From assembly GCA_001579985.1 (NCBI GenBank), contig LRSR01002069.1:1-29031 (forward strand): a DNA stretch of 29,031 nt, read 5' to 3'. Made by a program: the position numbers and the translations under genes. This DNA comes from Hypsibius dujardini. Taxonomy: Eukaryota; Tardigrada; Eutardigrada; Parachela; Hypsibiidae. The notes beneath the pieces are model-generated. The model saw nothing but the letters and a program-made list of their open reading frames with translations. It searched no databases and was not told where the DNA came from. Each line of letters begins with the position of its first letter. The first letter of the stretch is position 1. Below, piece by piece: positions 20,645 through 29,031 of the stretch.

Positions 20645-21715
20645 GCTATTTGCGTTCTGTTTGTCGGTCCACTCGACTGCAGAATTTCGCCTTCTAGCAT
20701 TACGAGAAGCTGAAGTGCAAGATGGAGGTGCTCCGCAAGGATAGTAAGGAATTCAAACTCATCTGCCAGTACGTGGAGAACACCCACGCGGCTACACATA
20801 CCGCTTACAAGCTATCCGTGGTTGACGTAAGTGCTGCTTCCTGCGTTTTACGGATCTCCGCGAATACTTTGCCCTTTTTCAGGTCTTCTGCATTGATCGC
20901 CAAGGCGAAGCGGATCGCTTCGCCAGTTTCCGTAAAATGCCCAACCACAAACTGCTGTGGCACGGTAGCCGTACCACGAACTACGGTACGACCCTTGATG
21001 CCTTGATGCCTTAAAAGTGGTAGACCAACGATTTGTTCAAGCGTATTTCTCTCGTAGCTGGAATTCTGTCCCAGGGACTGCGCATCGCCCCTCCGGAAGC
21101 GCCAGTTGTAAGATAATTGCATAGTTGAGGTTTTTACCCATTCATACCGATCATTCAAGTATCGCGTTGTAGACTGGTTACATGTTTGGGAAAGGAGTCT
21201 ACTTCGCTGATATGGTCACCAAGTCGGCCAACTACTGCTTCACTGACCCATCCAATCCGACTGGGTTGATGCTTTTGAGCGACGTCGCACTCGGATCAAT
21301 GTACGTACAGCGACGTATCGTCCTGTAGATTGTTCAATGAGTGTTCTATTTTCATAGGCACGAATTGACTGAAGCCACATGTATCACTCGGCTTCCCAAA
21401 GGCTTCGACAGTGTCAAAGGTACCGGTCAGGACATGCCCAATCCGAAGGAAGCGGTCGTTACTCCTGACGGCATCGAGATCCCCCTGGGACACTCCGTGA
21501 AGTCGGGCGTGAAGAACACCTCGCTGCTGTACAACGAGTATATCGTCTACAACGAGGTAAGATCGGACCATTAAATTCATTCGTGGCTTGATATCGTTGT
21601 TTTTGGAGGTTCTGTACACGTCACTGGGAAACATTACAACACTGTATTTTATTTTTAATAGGCTCAAGTCAACTTGCGCTACCTGTTGAAGGTCAAATTC
21701 AACTATGCCAAATAG
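16090..21715 (+). CDS. PARP1: Poly(ADP-ribose) polymerase, PARP1 type, 19 exons, 956 aa predicted
   Basis: Nuclear DNA-break sensor that builds poly(ADP-ribose) from NAD+. Exons: 16090-16206, 16275-16486, 16871-17069, 17164-17252, 17500-17622, 17703-17888, 17984-18147, 18241-18413, 18628-18721, 18817-19226, 19552-19680, 19978-20190, 20279-20377, 20698-20826, 20883-20985, 21058-21107, 21173-21300, 21358-21556, 21662-21715. Domains: one PARP zinc finger (residues 8-85; CKKC, then H and C in WHHPHC), an acidic run and basic KGKRKKK stretch, Zn3/PADR1 with four Cys (about 125-260), BRCT (about 309-400), WGR (455-560, SWGRIG), helical regulatory domain (595-735) and ADP-ribosyl transferase (737-956). 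The H-Y-E triad is present: His806 (LLWHGSR), Tyr840 (GVYFADM), Glu933 (LLYNEYIVY). Odd: the second N-terminal zinc finger of human PARP1 is missing and I see no exon for it. The exon 13 donor (CAG|GTTCGA) is weak. The start is the ATG before [14 protein letters not shown], where the finger begins. Confidence 0.95.
17337..17415. repeat. (GACA)n microsatellite in PARP intron 4
   Basis: An uninterrupted run of about 19 GACA units on the PARP sense strand. Intron 4 spans 17253-17499. The start of the run is preserved, with interruptions, in the relic at 960-1005. Confidence 0.97.
19260..19420. mobile_element. TA-flanked MITE, family C copy 3 (PARP intron 10)
   Basis: Flanked by TA at 19258-19259 and 19421-19422. 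The left tip is CAATCAACGAAAAGATTGAG and the right tip on the other strand is CAGTCAACGACAAGACTGAG. The arms continue through GGGTCCGGGGTATGGGCAAA and a GC-rich run to a small loop around GGTGGTTGATTGTTG. About 161 bp, nearly all paired. Tips match copy 2, so these two form one subfamily. Confidence 0.92.
20564..20645. repeat. (TGTC)n microsatellite in PARP intron 13
   Basis: A run of about 20 CTGT units with one GCC interruption near 20581; the uninterrupted part is about 62 bp. Weaker TGTC-rich sequence precedes it from about 20430. It is the exact complement of the intron 4 tract, on the same transcript. Confidence 0.97.
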
Positions 21716-22191
21716 GTTCCGTGACGTTTGCCTTATCACAGAAGCTGTGTGAGCAGATTGAATGTCCCCGTCAGTGTCGACTCTGGAGCAACTAAAATAA
21801 TTTAGCCGTTTCTTTTTTGTCTCGCTTTTACGTTACAGTGCCCACTGTTTGACATGGTGCAAATTGCTTGTTGCGAAGATATTCCTGCTCATCTCTGTCT
21901 TTTCACATTTTTTTACGCAACAGAGATGCTCGAGTGACAGTCTGATTGGCGCTCATTTCCTCCGCCTGCATAACAGACAACCGATCATTACCGATGACGA
22001 TTACTGTAATAATGAACGGTAACGTTTAAATGGTAACCTACCTGAGATGGGAAAACTGTCGTCCCTTCCCAGATTCATCAAGAACAATACTGTAACAAAA
22101 CTGTAGTTTGACCAGTCAACCTTCATAACCAATGTGAACCTTACCGTTAAAGTAATCACCGATGGCATAAGATTGAAACACATCCGTCCAA
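21716..22191. other. PARP 3' flank
   Basis: Probable 3' UTR and spacer. An AAAATAATTT stretch at 21796-21805 could serve as a variant poly(A) signal; no canonical AATAAA was seen. No gene was found before the tRNA. Confidence 0.5.
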
Positions 22192-22263
22192 GGGGATGTA
22201 GCTCAGTGGTAGAGCGTGTGCTTCGCATGTACAATGTCCAGGGTTCAATCCCCTGCCTCTCCA
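22192..22263 (+). tRNA. tRNA-Ala, anticodon CGC
   Basis: A 72-nt cloverleaf. The acceptor stem is GGGGATG with CCTCTCC, including the G3:U70 pair that identifies alanine tRNAs, and the discriminator is A. D arm GCTC/GAGC; anticodon stem TGTGC/GTACA around TTCGCAT (anticodon CGC); variable loop ATGTC; T arm CAGGG/CCCTG around TTCAATC. The A box (TAGCTCAGTGG) and B box (GGTTCAATCCC) are present. One acceptor position is mismatched (T6 against C67). No intron, and CCA is not encoded. Confidence 0.95.
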
Positions 22264-22264
22264 C

Positions 22265-22280
22265 ATTTTTGTTTTTTTTT
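22265..22280 (+). terminator. Pol III terminator of the tRNA
   Basis: T-rich run just after the tRNA (ATTTTTG followed by nine T), as Pol III requires for release. Confidence 0.85.
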
Positions 22281-22527
22281 CGTATGTAAGGCTATGTCAT
22301 TGCGATATGCAGTATGTGAATGAGATGTCGATGTCGAACAGAGAATTGGCTGGGAAACATCCCTCAAACCTATCTGTCGTAGGCATGTAGATAAGAGCCA
22401 AGTATTGTAATGGGAAATGGAACTATGGAAGCACATTACGCAAGGTGGGCTATATTTTGAGGATTCCAAAAACGCAAACATGGGATTCGTGCACGCATTT
22501 GACAACCGGTAGGCAGAAAGGCAGACA

Positions 22528-22546
22528 AATAGACAGACAGACAGAC

Positions 22547-22583
<37 letters not shown>

Positions 22584-22595
22584 GGCAGACAGACA

Positions 22596-22641
<46 letters not shown>

Positions 22642-22650
22642 CAAATAAAC
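22528..22650. repeat. (GACA)n then (GGCA)n microsatellite
   Basis: About 70 bp of mostly GACA units is followed by about 45 bp of pure GGCA units. The shift from one unit to the other suggests that a point change spread by slippage. Confidence 0.96.
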
Positions 22651-23078
22651 AGACAGACTGAAAAAAGACTAAAATTACCGAGTCTTCAAGCATAGGAAAT
22701 GCTTGTTTGTGCTACAGATGGTCATATCACTGGTATAACAAGAAACTCCCTCGAGTCGGTAGGTTTTTCCTGCTTGCAAGATGGCTAACGCTTAGACTTT
22801 CCCTTCTTGCAACATAAGGCATTGAACGTCCGGCCTTTGATCACTCGATTATCGTGCGAATCAACGTCTGCTTTATATTTAAAACGGCAAAATACATAAA
22901 ATGGCAATTGATATATATACTGGCTAACTGCTAATGGTGGGTCAAAAGCAACGAATTCAGACGGACGGAATGCATAAAGACTCAAAAATAAAAATGAAAA
23001 TGATCACAAGAAGCGTGGAATGAGGCTTAAATCACACAATGGCTATTGGGTCCACGGTAAAATTGGCAACCGCGCCAC
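22651..23078. other. Spacer between the microsatellite and the TMEM256-like gene
   Basis: Contains the probable 3' UTR of the minus-strand TMEM256-like gene. No coding signal or structured RNA was recognised. Confidence 0.5.
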
Positions 23079-24201
23079 TTACAGAATCATGCTGAGCCAT
23101 GCAAGAATCAAAAGAATCCCACCAGCGGGAGTCGCGCGGCGCATAATCTGATTCTGCCACAAGGCGTAACCGTACAAGCCACCGCTGAACACCAGAATTC
23201 CAACGAGAAATAGTCCGCCTAAAAATAAAAACATGACACGAGAATTGGAAGAATTTTAACGGCATAAGACAGTCTGAATATAACAAATCAATCAATCATT
23301 TCACCGATACATACAGTAATCGCTGAGGTAATCCGCAACAAATCAATCAACCAATAATTCTCACAGACAATCAATCTCTCAATCAATTAATCAATCTCTC
23401 GATCAAAGAATCAAACAGTAACAGCCAACTCGAGTCAAGCTAATCAAACAATCAATCGAATAACCTCTGTGAAATTTCTAAGGATAAGTGATAAGCTACC
23501 CAAACGTCCGAGTATACAAGGCCGCAACTCACCTGTCAGTCTGGGATATTTCGTCAGGATAGCCAATGCCAAAGCAACCTGCAGGACGAAAAAAAAATAT
23601 TTGACTTTTGAGTTTCGCCACAACAGAATATTCCACTAAAAGCCACCAAGTATACAAAACTCACGCTATGAACCAACGTTTACAAACTCACGCTATGAAC
23701 CAACGTTTACAAAACTCACGCTATGAACCAACGTTCACAAAACTCACGCTATGAACCAACGTTTACAAAACTCACGCTATGAACCAACGTTTACAAACTC
23801 ACGCTATGAACCAACGTTTACAAAACTCAGGCTATGAACCAACGTTCACAAAACTCACGCTATGAACCAAATGATACCGATTTCCCGTCTCAAAAATCTC
23901 CCGCGACTCAGGGCTTGCCTTCCGAAATGCATGCGCACCTACAAAACGATGAAACTACATGAATCACTAGCACCGAAAAATTAAAATCGCACATCTAAAC
24001 TTTTCGCAAGATTATGCAGTGGCTCAATCAATCAATTATTCCCATCCATGGAAATATGTAATCAATGACTGCAATGGGTCCTTTCATCAATCAACCAATC
24101 TATGTGCTGGGCGGCTCACCGTACGCGCCCAGGATGACAGCAGCAGCGCCAGAGAGGCCTGCCAAACGAATGAAAGTGGTTAAATGATCGGGAATATCCA
24201 T
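23079..24201 (-). CDS. TMEM256/DUF423-like small membrane protein, 4 exons, 115 aa
   Basis: Small multi-pass membrane protein of the TMEM256/DUF423 family, biochemical role unknown; mitochondrial location is an inference from the family. Minus-strand exons: 24201-24120, 23938-23859, 23578-23533, 23218-23079, all phase consistent (348 nt). Exon 1 reads MDIPDHLTTFIRLAGLSG and a hydrophobic AAAVILGAYG. Exon 2 carries the family signature GAHAFRK then FETGNRYHLVHS. Exon 3 gives a second hydrophobic stretch (VALALAILTKYPRL). Exon 4 has GLFLVGILVFSGGLYGYALW and ATPAGGILLILAWLSMIL, ending in TAA. The length matches the family's usual 110-120 aa. It diverges from sideroflexin with 641 bp between the two ATGs. 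Odd: intron 2 begins with a minisatellite that repeats the exon 2 splice donor. The family call is strong. Confidence 0.92.
23282..23465. repeat. AATCAATC-rich stretch (TMEM256-like intron 3)
   Basis: Irregular, repeated CAATCAATC and AATCAACC motifs with CTCTC interruptions on the plus strand. Low complexity, no other signal. Confidence 0.75.
23655..23876 (-). repeat. 27-28 bp minisatellite repeating a splice donor, 8 copies
   Basis: Read on the gene strand, each unit contains GGTTCATAGC followed by GTGAGTTT, which is the last 10 nt of exon 2 plus its 5' splice site, and then a TGTAAACGTT-type linker. The copy nearest exon 2 is the true boundary. The next copy reads CTGAGT, so it has lost the GT. 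The remaining six keep a consensus donor. Units differ by one A/T (27 or 28 bp) and at one C/T site. Confidence 0.95.
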
Positions 24202-24237
24202 TTGTACGACAGTTAAATTGGGTAATCCTGCAAATTC

Positions 24238-24259
24238 AATATCCTGGAGCCAGGATATT
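24238..24259. promoter_or_regulatory. Perfect 10-bp inverted repeat in the divergent promoter
   Basis: AATATCCTGG, a 2-nt AG spacer, then CCAGGATATT. It lies 37-58 bp upstream of the TMEM256-like ATG, between that gene and sideroflexin. The shape fits a dimeric factor site; no known factor is claimed. Confidence 0.5.
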
Positions 24260-24279
24260 TAAATGGAAGTGGAAGGAAG

Positions 24280-24307
24280 TGTTCCCCCCCCCCCCGGGAG
24301 GGGGAAC
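24280..24307. repeat. C/G-run palindrome
   Basis: GTTCCCCC, further C residues, then GGGAGGGGGAAC. It could form a short GC hairpin, or the run could be a sequencing-prone site. It lies in the divergent intergenic region. Confidence 0.6.
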
Positions 24308-24842
24308 TTTTTTGGGTGCAAAGGCGGAGCCATTCTTTCGTTCATGGTGGAACGCCCCCTACGAAGCCGAAAAATGCTCACACACATAATTCATTTTGGC
24401 CGCCTTCCAGTCAACACTCATTCCTTCCGTTTGCTGCTTTTAGTGCATTATCGGGTTTAATTGTAATCTACGCCTGAAATTTCCTTCCCAAGCATTGAGG
24501 AAAAATTTATGAATTTCCTTCGGATTTTTTGCAGTAAGTTTTGCAGTAAGTTTTGCCTGGACGAGAATCGATCATCAAATGCTGTACAATTATCGATGTA
24601 GAAAGGAATTGTTTGCTTACGGCCCGCAGCTTGTGCAACAGATTGATTTCTACACATCGCGTTTCAAACATTCCCATCGGATTCATTTGGTTTTTTTCAG
24701 ACGGCTGATCTCCCTCACGGATGCAAGTTGGGATTTCTCATAATTTTCCGCATTTTGGATTTAATTTCAAGTGGGATTCAGGTATGAACTTAGAAACATG
24801 CCCGCAAAAAACTGACCCAAAAATGTGTGCCTGGTTTTTAGA

Positions 24843-26263
24843 ATGGCTCTTGAACAAGCCAATCAACCAATCAAGTCAGCTGTTGCCAGCAAGCTCCCAG
24901 CGCCAACAGAGGCGCCACGTGTTTCCCCGTTCTCCGATGATGTCCCGTTCCAGTTGGGAAAATCGAAATTCGACCTGAGCACATATTCCGGACGGGTTTT
25001 GCATTTCTTCAACGTGATCGATCCGCGAACGCTCTTCACGTCCGACTCGGAACTGAAGAACGCACAGGCCTTACTGACCGCTTACAAGAGTGGATGGTTG
25101 CCGTCCGGAATCGGCAACAAGGAGTTGTGGGAAGCGCAAAAGATTGTACAGTCAATGGTGCATCCGGACACGGGCGACACGATCCCGATGCCGTTCAGGA
25201 TGTCCGGATACGTGCCCTTTGGTAGGACACTACTCTGATTCATCTAGCTGGAAACGTTGGGAGAGACTTTTTACTTTGAGAGCCACTTAAAATATCTTTT
25301 AAATTGTATTAATACAACGATACTCGTTCTGTTAAATTTCCTCTGTGGCTATAAGTGGAACTGTTTTCTGTAGGTTCCCCTATTGTGGCTGGTCTTTTGC
25401 TGCCGAATCCCACCCTTGGGTCCATCATTTTCTGGCAATGGCTGAATCAGAGCCACAACGCTTGCGTCAATTACTGCAACCGCAATGCCACCAAACCCAC
25501 ATCGACGAGCCAATTTGTCCAAGGCTACCTGGGTATGTACGTATGCCTGTCTCAGTTGGCAGCGAGCGTGCATCTCAAGAAATGCACAACACTCTTATCC
25601 GCTGATTCCTAAGCTGCTAATCTAAGCTTCCTAAACTGCTTTTTCGTTTCGCACTAGGCGCCGTGACTGCCGCTGTTGGCGTCGCCGTCGGCATCAACCA
25701 GATGATTGCCCGCGCGAAGGGCATCTCTCCCGCTACCCGCTCGGTGCTGCAGAAGTTTGTCCCATTTCCGGCGGTGTGCACGGCCAACGTATTAAACGTC
25801 TTCCTGATGCGACGGCAAGAGCTGAAGACCGGGGTGGAAGTGTACGACAAGAGTCTGCGAGTGGTCGGCGTCTCCAAGGTCGCTGCCTATGACGCCATCA
25901 AGGACACCGCACTGACTCGCATCGTGCTGCCCGCTCCCATCTACACAATTCCCCCCATCATCATGGTGAGTACATCTCAAGCACTGCACGCACTCCTTGT
26001 CCGCTGATTCCTAACGTGATTGGCTGCTAACGCGATTTCTCATTTCCGATTAGGCGACATTGGAACGGACTTCCTTATTCAAGCGGTTCCCGCGAAGCTA
26101 CTTACCGGTTAATGCCTCGCTGGGCGCGTTGATTTTCGCACTGGCTCTGCCGTTGGCGATCGGACTCTTCCCCCAGGAGTCGACAATCCCGCGCCACAAA
26201 CTGGAGAAGGAGATTCAGGATGCGACGACGGATGAGCTTCTCTACTACAACAAGGGGCTCTAA
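24843..26263 (+). CDS. Sideroflexin, 4 coding exons, 351 aa
   Basis: Mitochondrial inner-membrane carrier family; human SFXN1/3 import serine for one-carbon metabolism, but which subtype this is cannot be told here. Exons: 24843-25221, 25374-25532, 25658-25965, 26054-26263, phases consistent. Family landmarks: [20 protein letters not shown] near the N-terminus, [20 protein letters not shown] at the end of exon 1, then [40 protein letters not shown] and [20 protein letters not shown]. Four to five hydrophobic segments are visible, the last in exon 4 ([15 protein letters not shown]). It is slightly longer than the usual 320 aa owing to an N-terminal extension (about 35 residues). The ATG follows a likely 5' UTR intron (24782-24841, GTATGA...TTTTTAG); an in-frame ATG at 24825 would lie inside that intron. 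Confidence 0.95.
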
Positions 26264-26321
26264 TTCTAGTGGAGGAATTCTAGTAATTCTAGTGGAGGAA
26301 TTCTAGTAATTCTATTGGATG
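26261..26321. repeat. 23-bp tandem repeat beginning at the sideroflexin stop codon
   Basis: The unit begins TAATTCTAGTGGAGGAATTC and ends TAG. Two full copies and a partial third. The first TAA is the stop codon of sideroflexin. Each unit also contains an AATTCTAG pair. Confidence 0.9.
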
Positions 26322-26329
26322 GAATTGAC

Positions 26330-26720
26330 GGCGGTTTCGGTGCAATACAGTCTTCCTATATGTGGCCTTTTGAGTTCCTTCCCTGATGCGATATACTAGT
26401 ACATCGATTGAAAAAATTGGGTTTGGGGTTATTTATTTTGTGTCCTTCCCGTTGGTCTTTATCCAGTTTAAAATTATATCACACGCATGACTCTAATCTG
26501 CGTCTTCTATCATTGTTTTGGTTATTATTGTGACTGCTGTCGGTCTGTTCGAAACAGCTTTGGCAAACCAGCATTGTGCCATATATTGGACAATTTTTGG
26601 ACAATTGTGTCGGTATTCTTGGACAATTTTTTCATAAACGCTGCCGAAGGTGTTGAAAGTAAAAATTGCACAGCAATACAAACTGCAAAACAAATCGACG
26701 ATGATTTGTACTTTTGTAGT
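26330..26720. other. Sideroflexin 3' flank, no gene seen
   Basis: AT-rich, with a short TTGGACAATTTT-type repetition near 26586-26630. No canonical poly(A) signal close to the stop. No coding signal. Confidence 0.5.
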
Positions 26721-26721
26721 A

Positions 26722-26866
26722 CTGTATTTTCGCGTTAGACAGGGACAGTCGTACTGGAGTGGAACGTGTGCACGGCTGTGTGCACCGTACACACAGCACA
26801 AGCGCCGCGTGGCCGATTAAACGTTCCACAGCTCGTACGCTGTCCCTGTCTAACGCGAAAATACAG
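26722..26866. mobile_element. TA-flanked MITE, family F
   Basis: The left tip CTGTATTTTCGCGTTAGACA and the right tip TGTCTAACGCGAAAATACAG are exact complements, extended by GGGACAG. TA lies on both sides (26720-26721, 26867-26868). The inside holds further inverted segments (GTGGAACGT with ACGTTCCAC). About 145 bp and no coding capacity. The perfect 20-bp tips suggest a young insertion. Confidence 0.93.
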
Positions 26867-26979
26867 TATTCATTGAATATGGGGTTTGAATGACACGGCG
26901 GTATGAAGAGCTTAGCAAAATGAATGGTTGTTCAACTTCTGATGTTCCCTTGTGGCCAAGTCTCGCCCATTGATCGCCC

Positions 26980-27590
26980 AACTAATACGAGACCAGTTTG
27001 CACCGGGGATGAATAAGTTTCGACGGAAACAGAGAGACGATGGCTTACAGGTGTAGGGCGTTGTAAGACAGAAAGAAGACGAACAACCTGACGGCGAGAC
27101 GGATGGCCGAGCAAATGACGAAAGGCCAGACGAGAAGAGAATGAACAACCGACGGTGGGTGAACGGAAGGGTTCTATCTCGCGGTGGTGTGTGTGGTGGC
27201 CGATCAGACAAACAAAAAGGCACTGAATGCTGAACAATTATTGCCGCTTGAGGCAGGAATATCGTACCGGTAACAGATTTCGTAAAAAAGTGCGGCAGAT
27301 AAATTGCAGCTTCGTTTATAAAAGAAGTACATGGCACACAGGGAGTTTGAGAGGGACAAGCTACCACACCACTAGAAGGCGGTGTCTCCGTTTGCCACTA
27401 TCGGTTTGTTCATCCCCTCCCCGTCCGGCCTTCGGTTCAATTGCTCGGCCGTCCGTCTCTCCGTCAGGCTATTTGCCTGCCACCCAGATATTCGTCGTAG
27501 CATGCGACAAACCTGTAAGCCGTCGTCTCTCCGTCTCGGCGAAAATGATTAATCCTCTTCCCGGTCCATTCTCCCATCCGTCTGGCTTGC
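26980..27590. repeat. Large imperfect inverted repeat
   Basis: The left arm (about 26980-27206) and right arm (about 27357-27590) pair over most of their length. Left examples: GAGAGACGATGGCTTACAGG, AACCTGACGGCGAGACGGAT and GGCCGAGCAAATGA. The reverse complement of the right arm shows GAGAGACGACGGCTTACAGG, AGCCTGACGGAGAGACGGAC and GGCCGAGCAATTGA. The spacer is about 150 bp. This looks like an older foldback element or an inverted duplication. Confidence 0.82.
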
Positions 27591-28010
27591 CGTTAATCCG
27601 CGCGCCAAGACCTTGGTCGTACTCCCCCCTCCCTCCGCTGTTAGTATACCATCCTCTCTCCAATGGTCGGTCTACTCACCAGCCCTGCCGTCTCTCCGCC
27701 CGGCCGTCAGTCTCCATAATCGACCTTCCGCTCCGCTCGACCGAACTTACACACGCCCCTCGTCTTTCATGTCCGTCCCACTGTCCCACCAGGCGTACCC
27801 TTTATTAAATCTTCCCGTCTCTCCGTCCGGCTGTCAGTGTCAGTAACGACCTTCCTGCGCTCTGGCCGACTTTCCAGCCTTCTCGCTTCCGTTGGATCTT
27901 CTTCAACTTTCTTCTCCCTTCCGACCAGGCGAGAAATCGCTTATTACACTACCGCCGGTCGGTGTAGACCCTTCCGTCTCTCCAGCCTTCCGTCTCTTAC
28001 TGAAGACGGA
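27591..28010. repeat. Degenerate CCGTCTCTCCGTC-type repeats
   Basis: CCGTCTCTCCG followed by (C/T)CCGGC(C/T)GTCAGT recurs at about 27695 and 27818, with shorter forms near 27975. They match pieces of the right arm of the neighbouring inverted repeat in direct orientation, so the arm has been partly copied in tandem. Pyrimidine-rich open frames here are products of the repeat. Confidence 0.7.
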
Positions 28011-29031
28011 CGAGTCATCCGACGTTGGGTTGGCCATAGACATGGTCTACCTTGTCACACATGGGTACAGTTGCATTCTCCGTGGATACGAGTGCAACAA
28101 TTCGAGGTCTTTTATGTATGCAGTATCTCAAGCTTAATCGCATCCTATCCTGAGAGACTTTCTGTCGTCCGTTTGGAAGAAAAGGACAAGGCAAGGAAAG
28201 ATTAAAACTTTCTCCTACTCCGGTGCTCGTAATGCAGACGCGACGCCATTCGGCCATCCCCGGCATGGTATCTGCTCGACACCGATAACACACCGTTAGT
28301 CCGCGCAGTTTACGCCGTTTCATTTACCTTCACATGGCGGCGACGTCGACGTCGAAGTCGATGCGGATAGCCGATATCGCGGGCCGGTGGAATGTCGGAT
28401 CTCATTTTGCCCAAATCTAAACATTGACTTTGACCAAAAACGCTGCGACTGCTGGTCACATAAGGGTTCTGACACCATGCACACCGGCGATCGAGTACAA
28501 AATATACGAGTATGTACTATATATAACCGACTTTTAAGCAGTTGGAACTGTCAAAAAAGTGCGAGACACAGCAGGAAGTCCCCTCGACAAAAGCGCCAAA
28601 AAAGCGCGGTTGGTCTAATATAAGGAAGTCTTCAGATCAAAATAAAGTGAACTTTTTTGTTGTTGAATGAGTTCTCAACAGCACCGGTCAGACCTGCAAA
28701 ACCTACTTTAGACCTGCAAAAACTACTTTAGTGTATCTATTGTAGTCTTTGTGGGCCAGCAAGCCCCCGCTGTAATCCCTTGTCTGTCTGTCTGTAATCT
28801 CTGCCGCCTGGAAATAAGATCTTTGTAAGTTTTTCTTACATGGTTTATCGATTGGAGCGTCTCGATCCCCCCAAGGCAAAACACGCGCATCCTCGTACTT
28901 TCGCAGGCACGCTTTAAGCACGCATAGCCCATGGAGGAGGACAGAAATCCCGGTTAGAGATTGCTTCAATTACGTCAGCTATAGTCGTGACTGTACCGTG
29001 TGTGTCTGGGTGTCTGCGTCTCCGTCTGCCT
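28011..29031. other. Right edge, no gene seen
   Basis: A tandem duplication of a 20-bp unit (ACCTGCAAAACCTACTTTAG and a near copy) lies at 28691-28731. A short (TGTC)n tract lies at 28779-28794. No exon with splice sites or a recognisable domain was found. Confidence 0.5.

Noticed and set aside
20307-20799. Cys-rich (VCLS)n and Thr/Asp/Arg (DRQT)n open frames
   Set aside because: They are translations of the (TGTC)n and (GACA)n microsatellites inside a PARP intron. The same applies to frames at 17164-17475 and 22436-22693.
22001-22264. Minus-strand 87-aa open frame beginning MERQGIEPWTLYMRSTRS
   Set aside because: It is the antisense reading of the tRNA-Ala gene. This type of frame is a well-known spurious protein prediction.
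23655-23876. CRISPR-like array
   Set aside because: Units are contiguous 27-28 bp direct repeats without unique spacers, in an intron of a eukaryotic gene. It is a minisatellite.
27227-27846. 193-aa and 77-aa Pro/Ser/Arg-rich open frames
   Set aside because: They arise from the CCGTCTCTCC-type repeats and one arm of the inverted repeat. There is no supporting splice or domain evidence.

Overview
The window is eukaryotic nuclear DNA from a small invertebrate animal. Genes are split by GT-AG introns of roughly 60 to 1,300 nt, there is one nuclear tRNA gene with a Pol III terminator, and the rest is microsatellites and short inverted-repeat (MITE-like) elements. The animal-specific receptor guanylyl cyclase, a PARP1-type polymerase, a sideroflexin and a TMEM256-like protein point to a metazoan. 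The cyclase ectodomain style suggests an ecdysozoan, and my best guess is a tardigrade, but that is an impression and no marker here proves it. Two gene models (22 and 19 exons) were assembled by hand from splice sites, reading phase and family homology. All junctions of the cyclase, PARP, sideroflexin and TMEM256 models keep phase and each total is divisible by three.

Layout. Positions 1-1300 hold a decayed chimera: pieces of a second PARP 5' region (upstream sequence, exon 3, intron 4) followed directly by the last exons of a second receptor cyclase. 1300-4393 is intergenic. 4394-12919 (+) is a complete receptor guanylyl cyclase (997 aa predicted). 13926-15600 (-) is a broken serpin, including its reactive-centre-loop exon, pierced by three mobile elements. 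16090-21715 (+) is PARP (956 aa predicted) with only one N-terminal zinc finger. 22192-22263 (+) is tRNA-Ala(CGC). 23079-24201 (-) and 24843-26263 (+) are a divergent pair: a TMEM256/DUF423-like membrane protein (115 aa) and sideroflexin (351 aa). From about 26.3 kb to the end I see only repeats, one TA-flanked MITE and a large imperfect inverted repeat.

The genes do not form one pathway. The cyclase makes cGMP from an extracellular signal, PARP responds to DNA breaks in the nucleus, and sideroflexin (and probably the TMEM256-like protein) belongs to mitochondrial membranes. The most interesting structures are the duplication chimera at the left edge; an 8-copy minisatellite that repeats a 5' splice site of the TMEM256-like gene; foldback elements of four different families in four introns of the cyclase ectodomain; complementary (GACA)n and (TGTC)n tracts in two PARP introns; and the antisense serpin relic.
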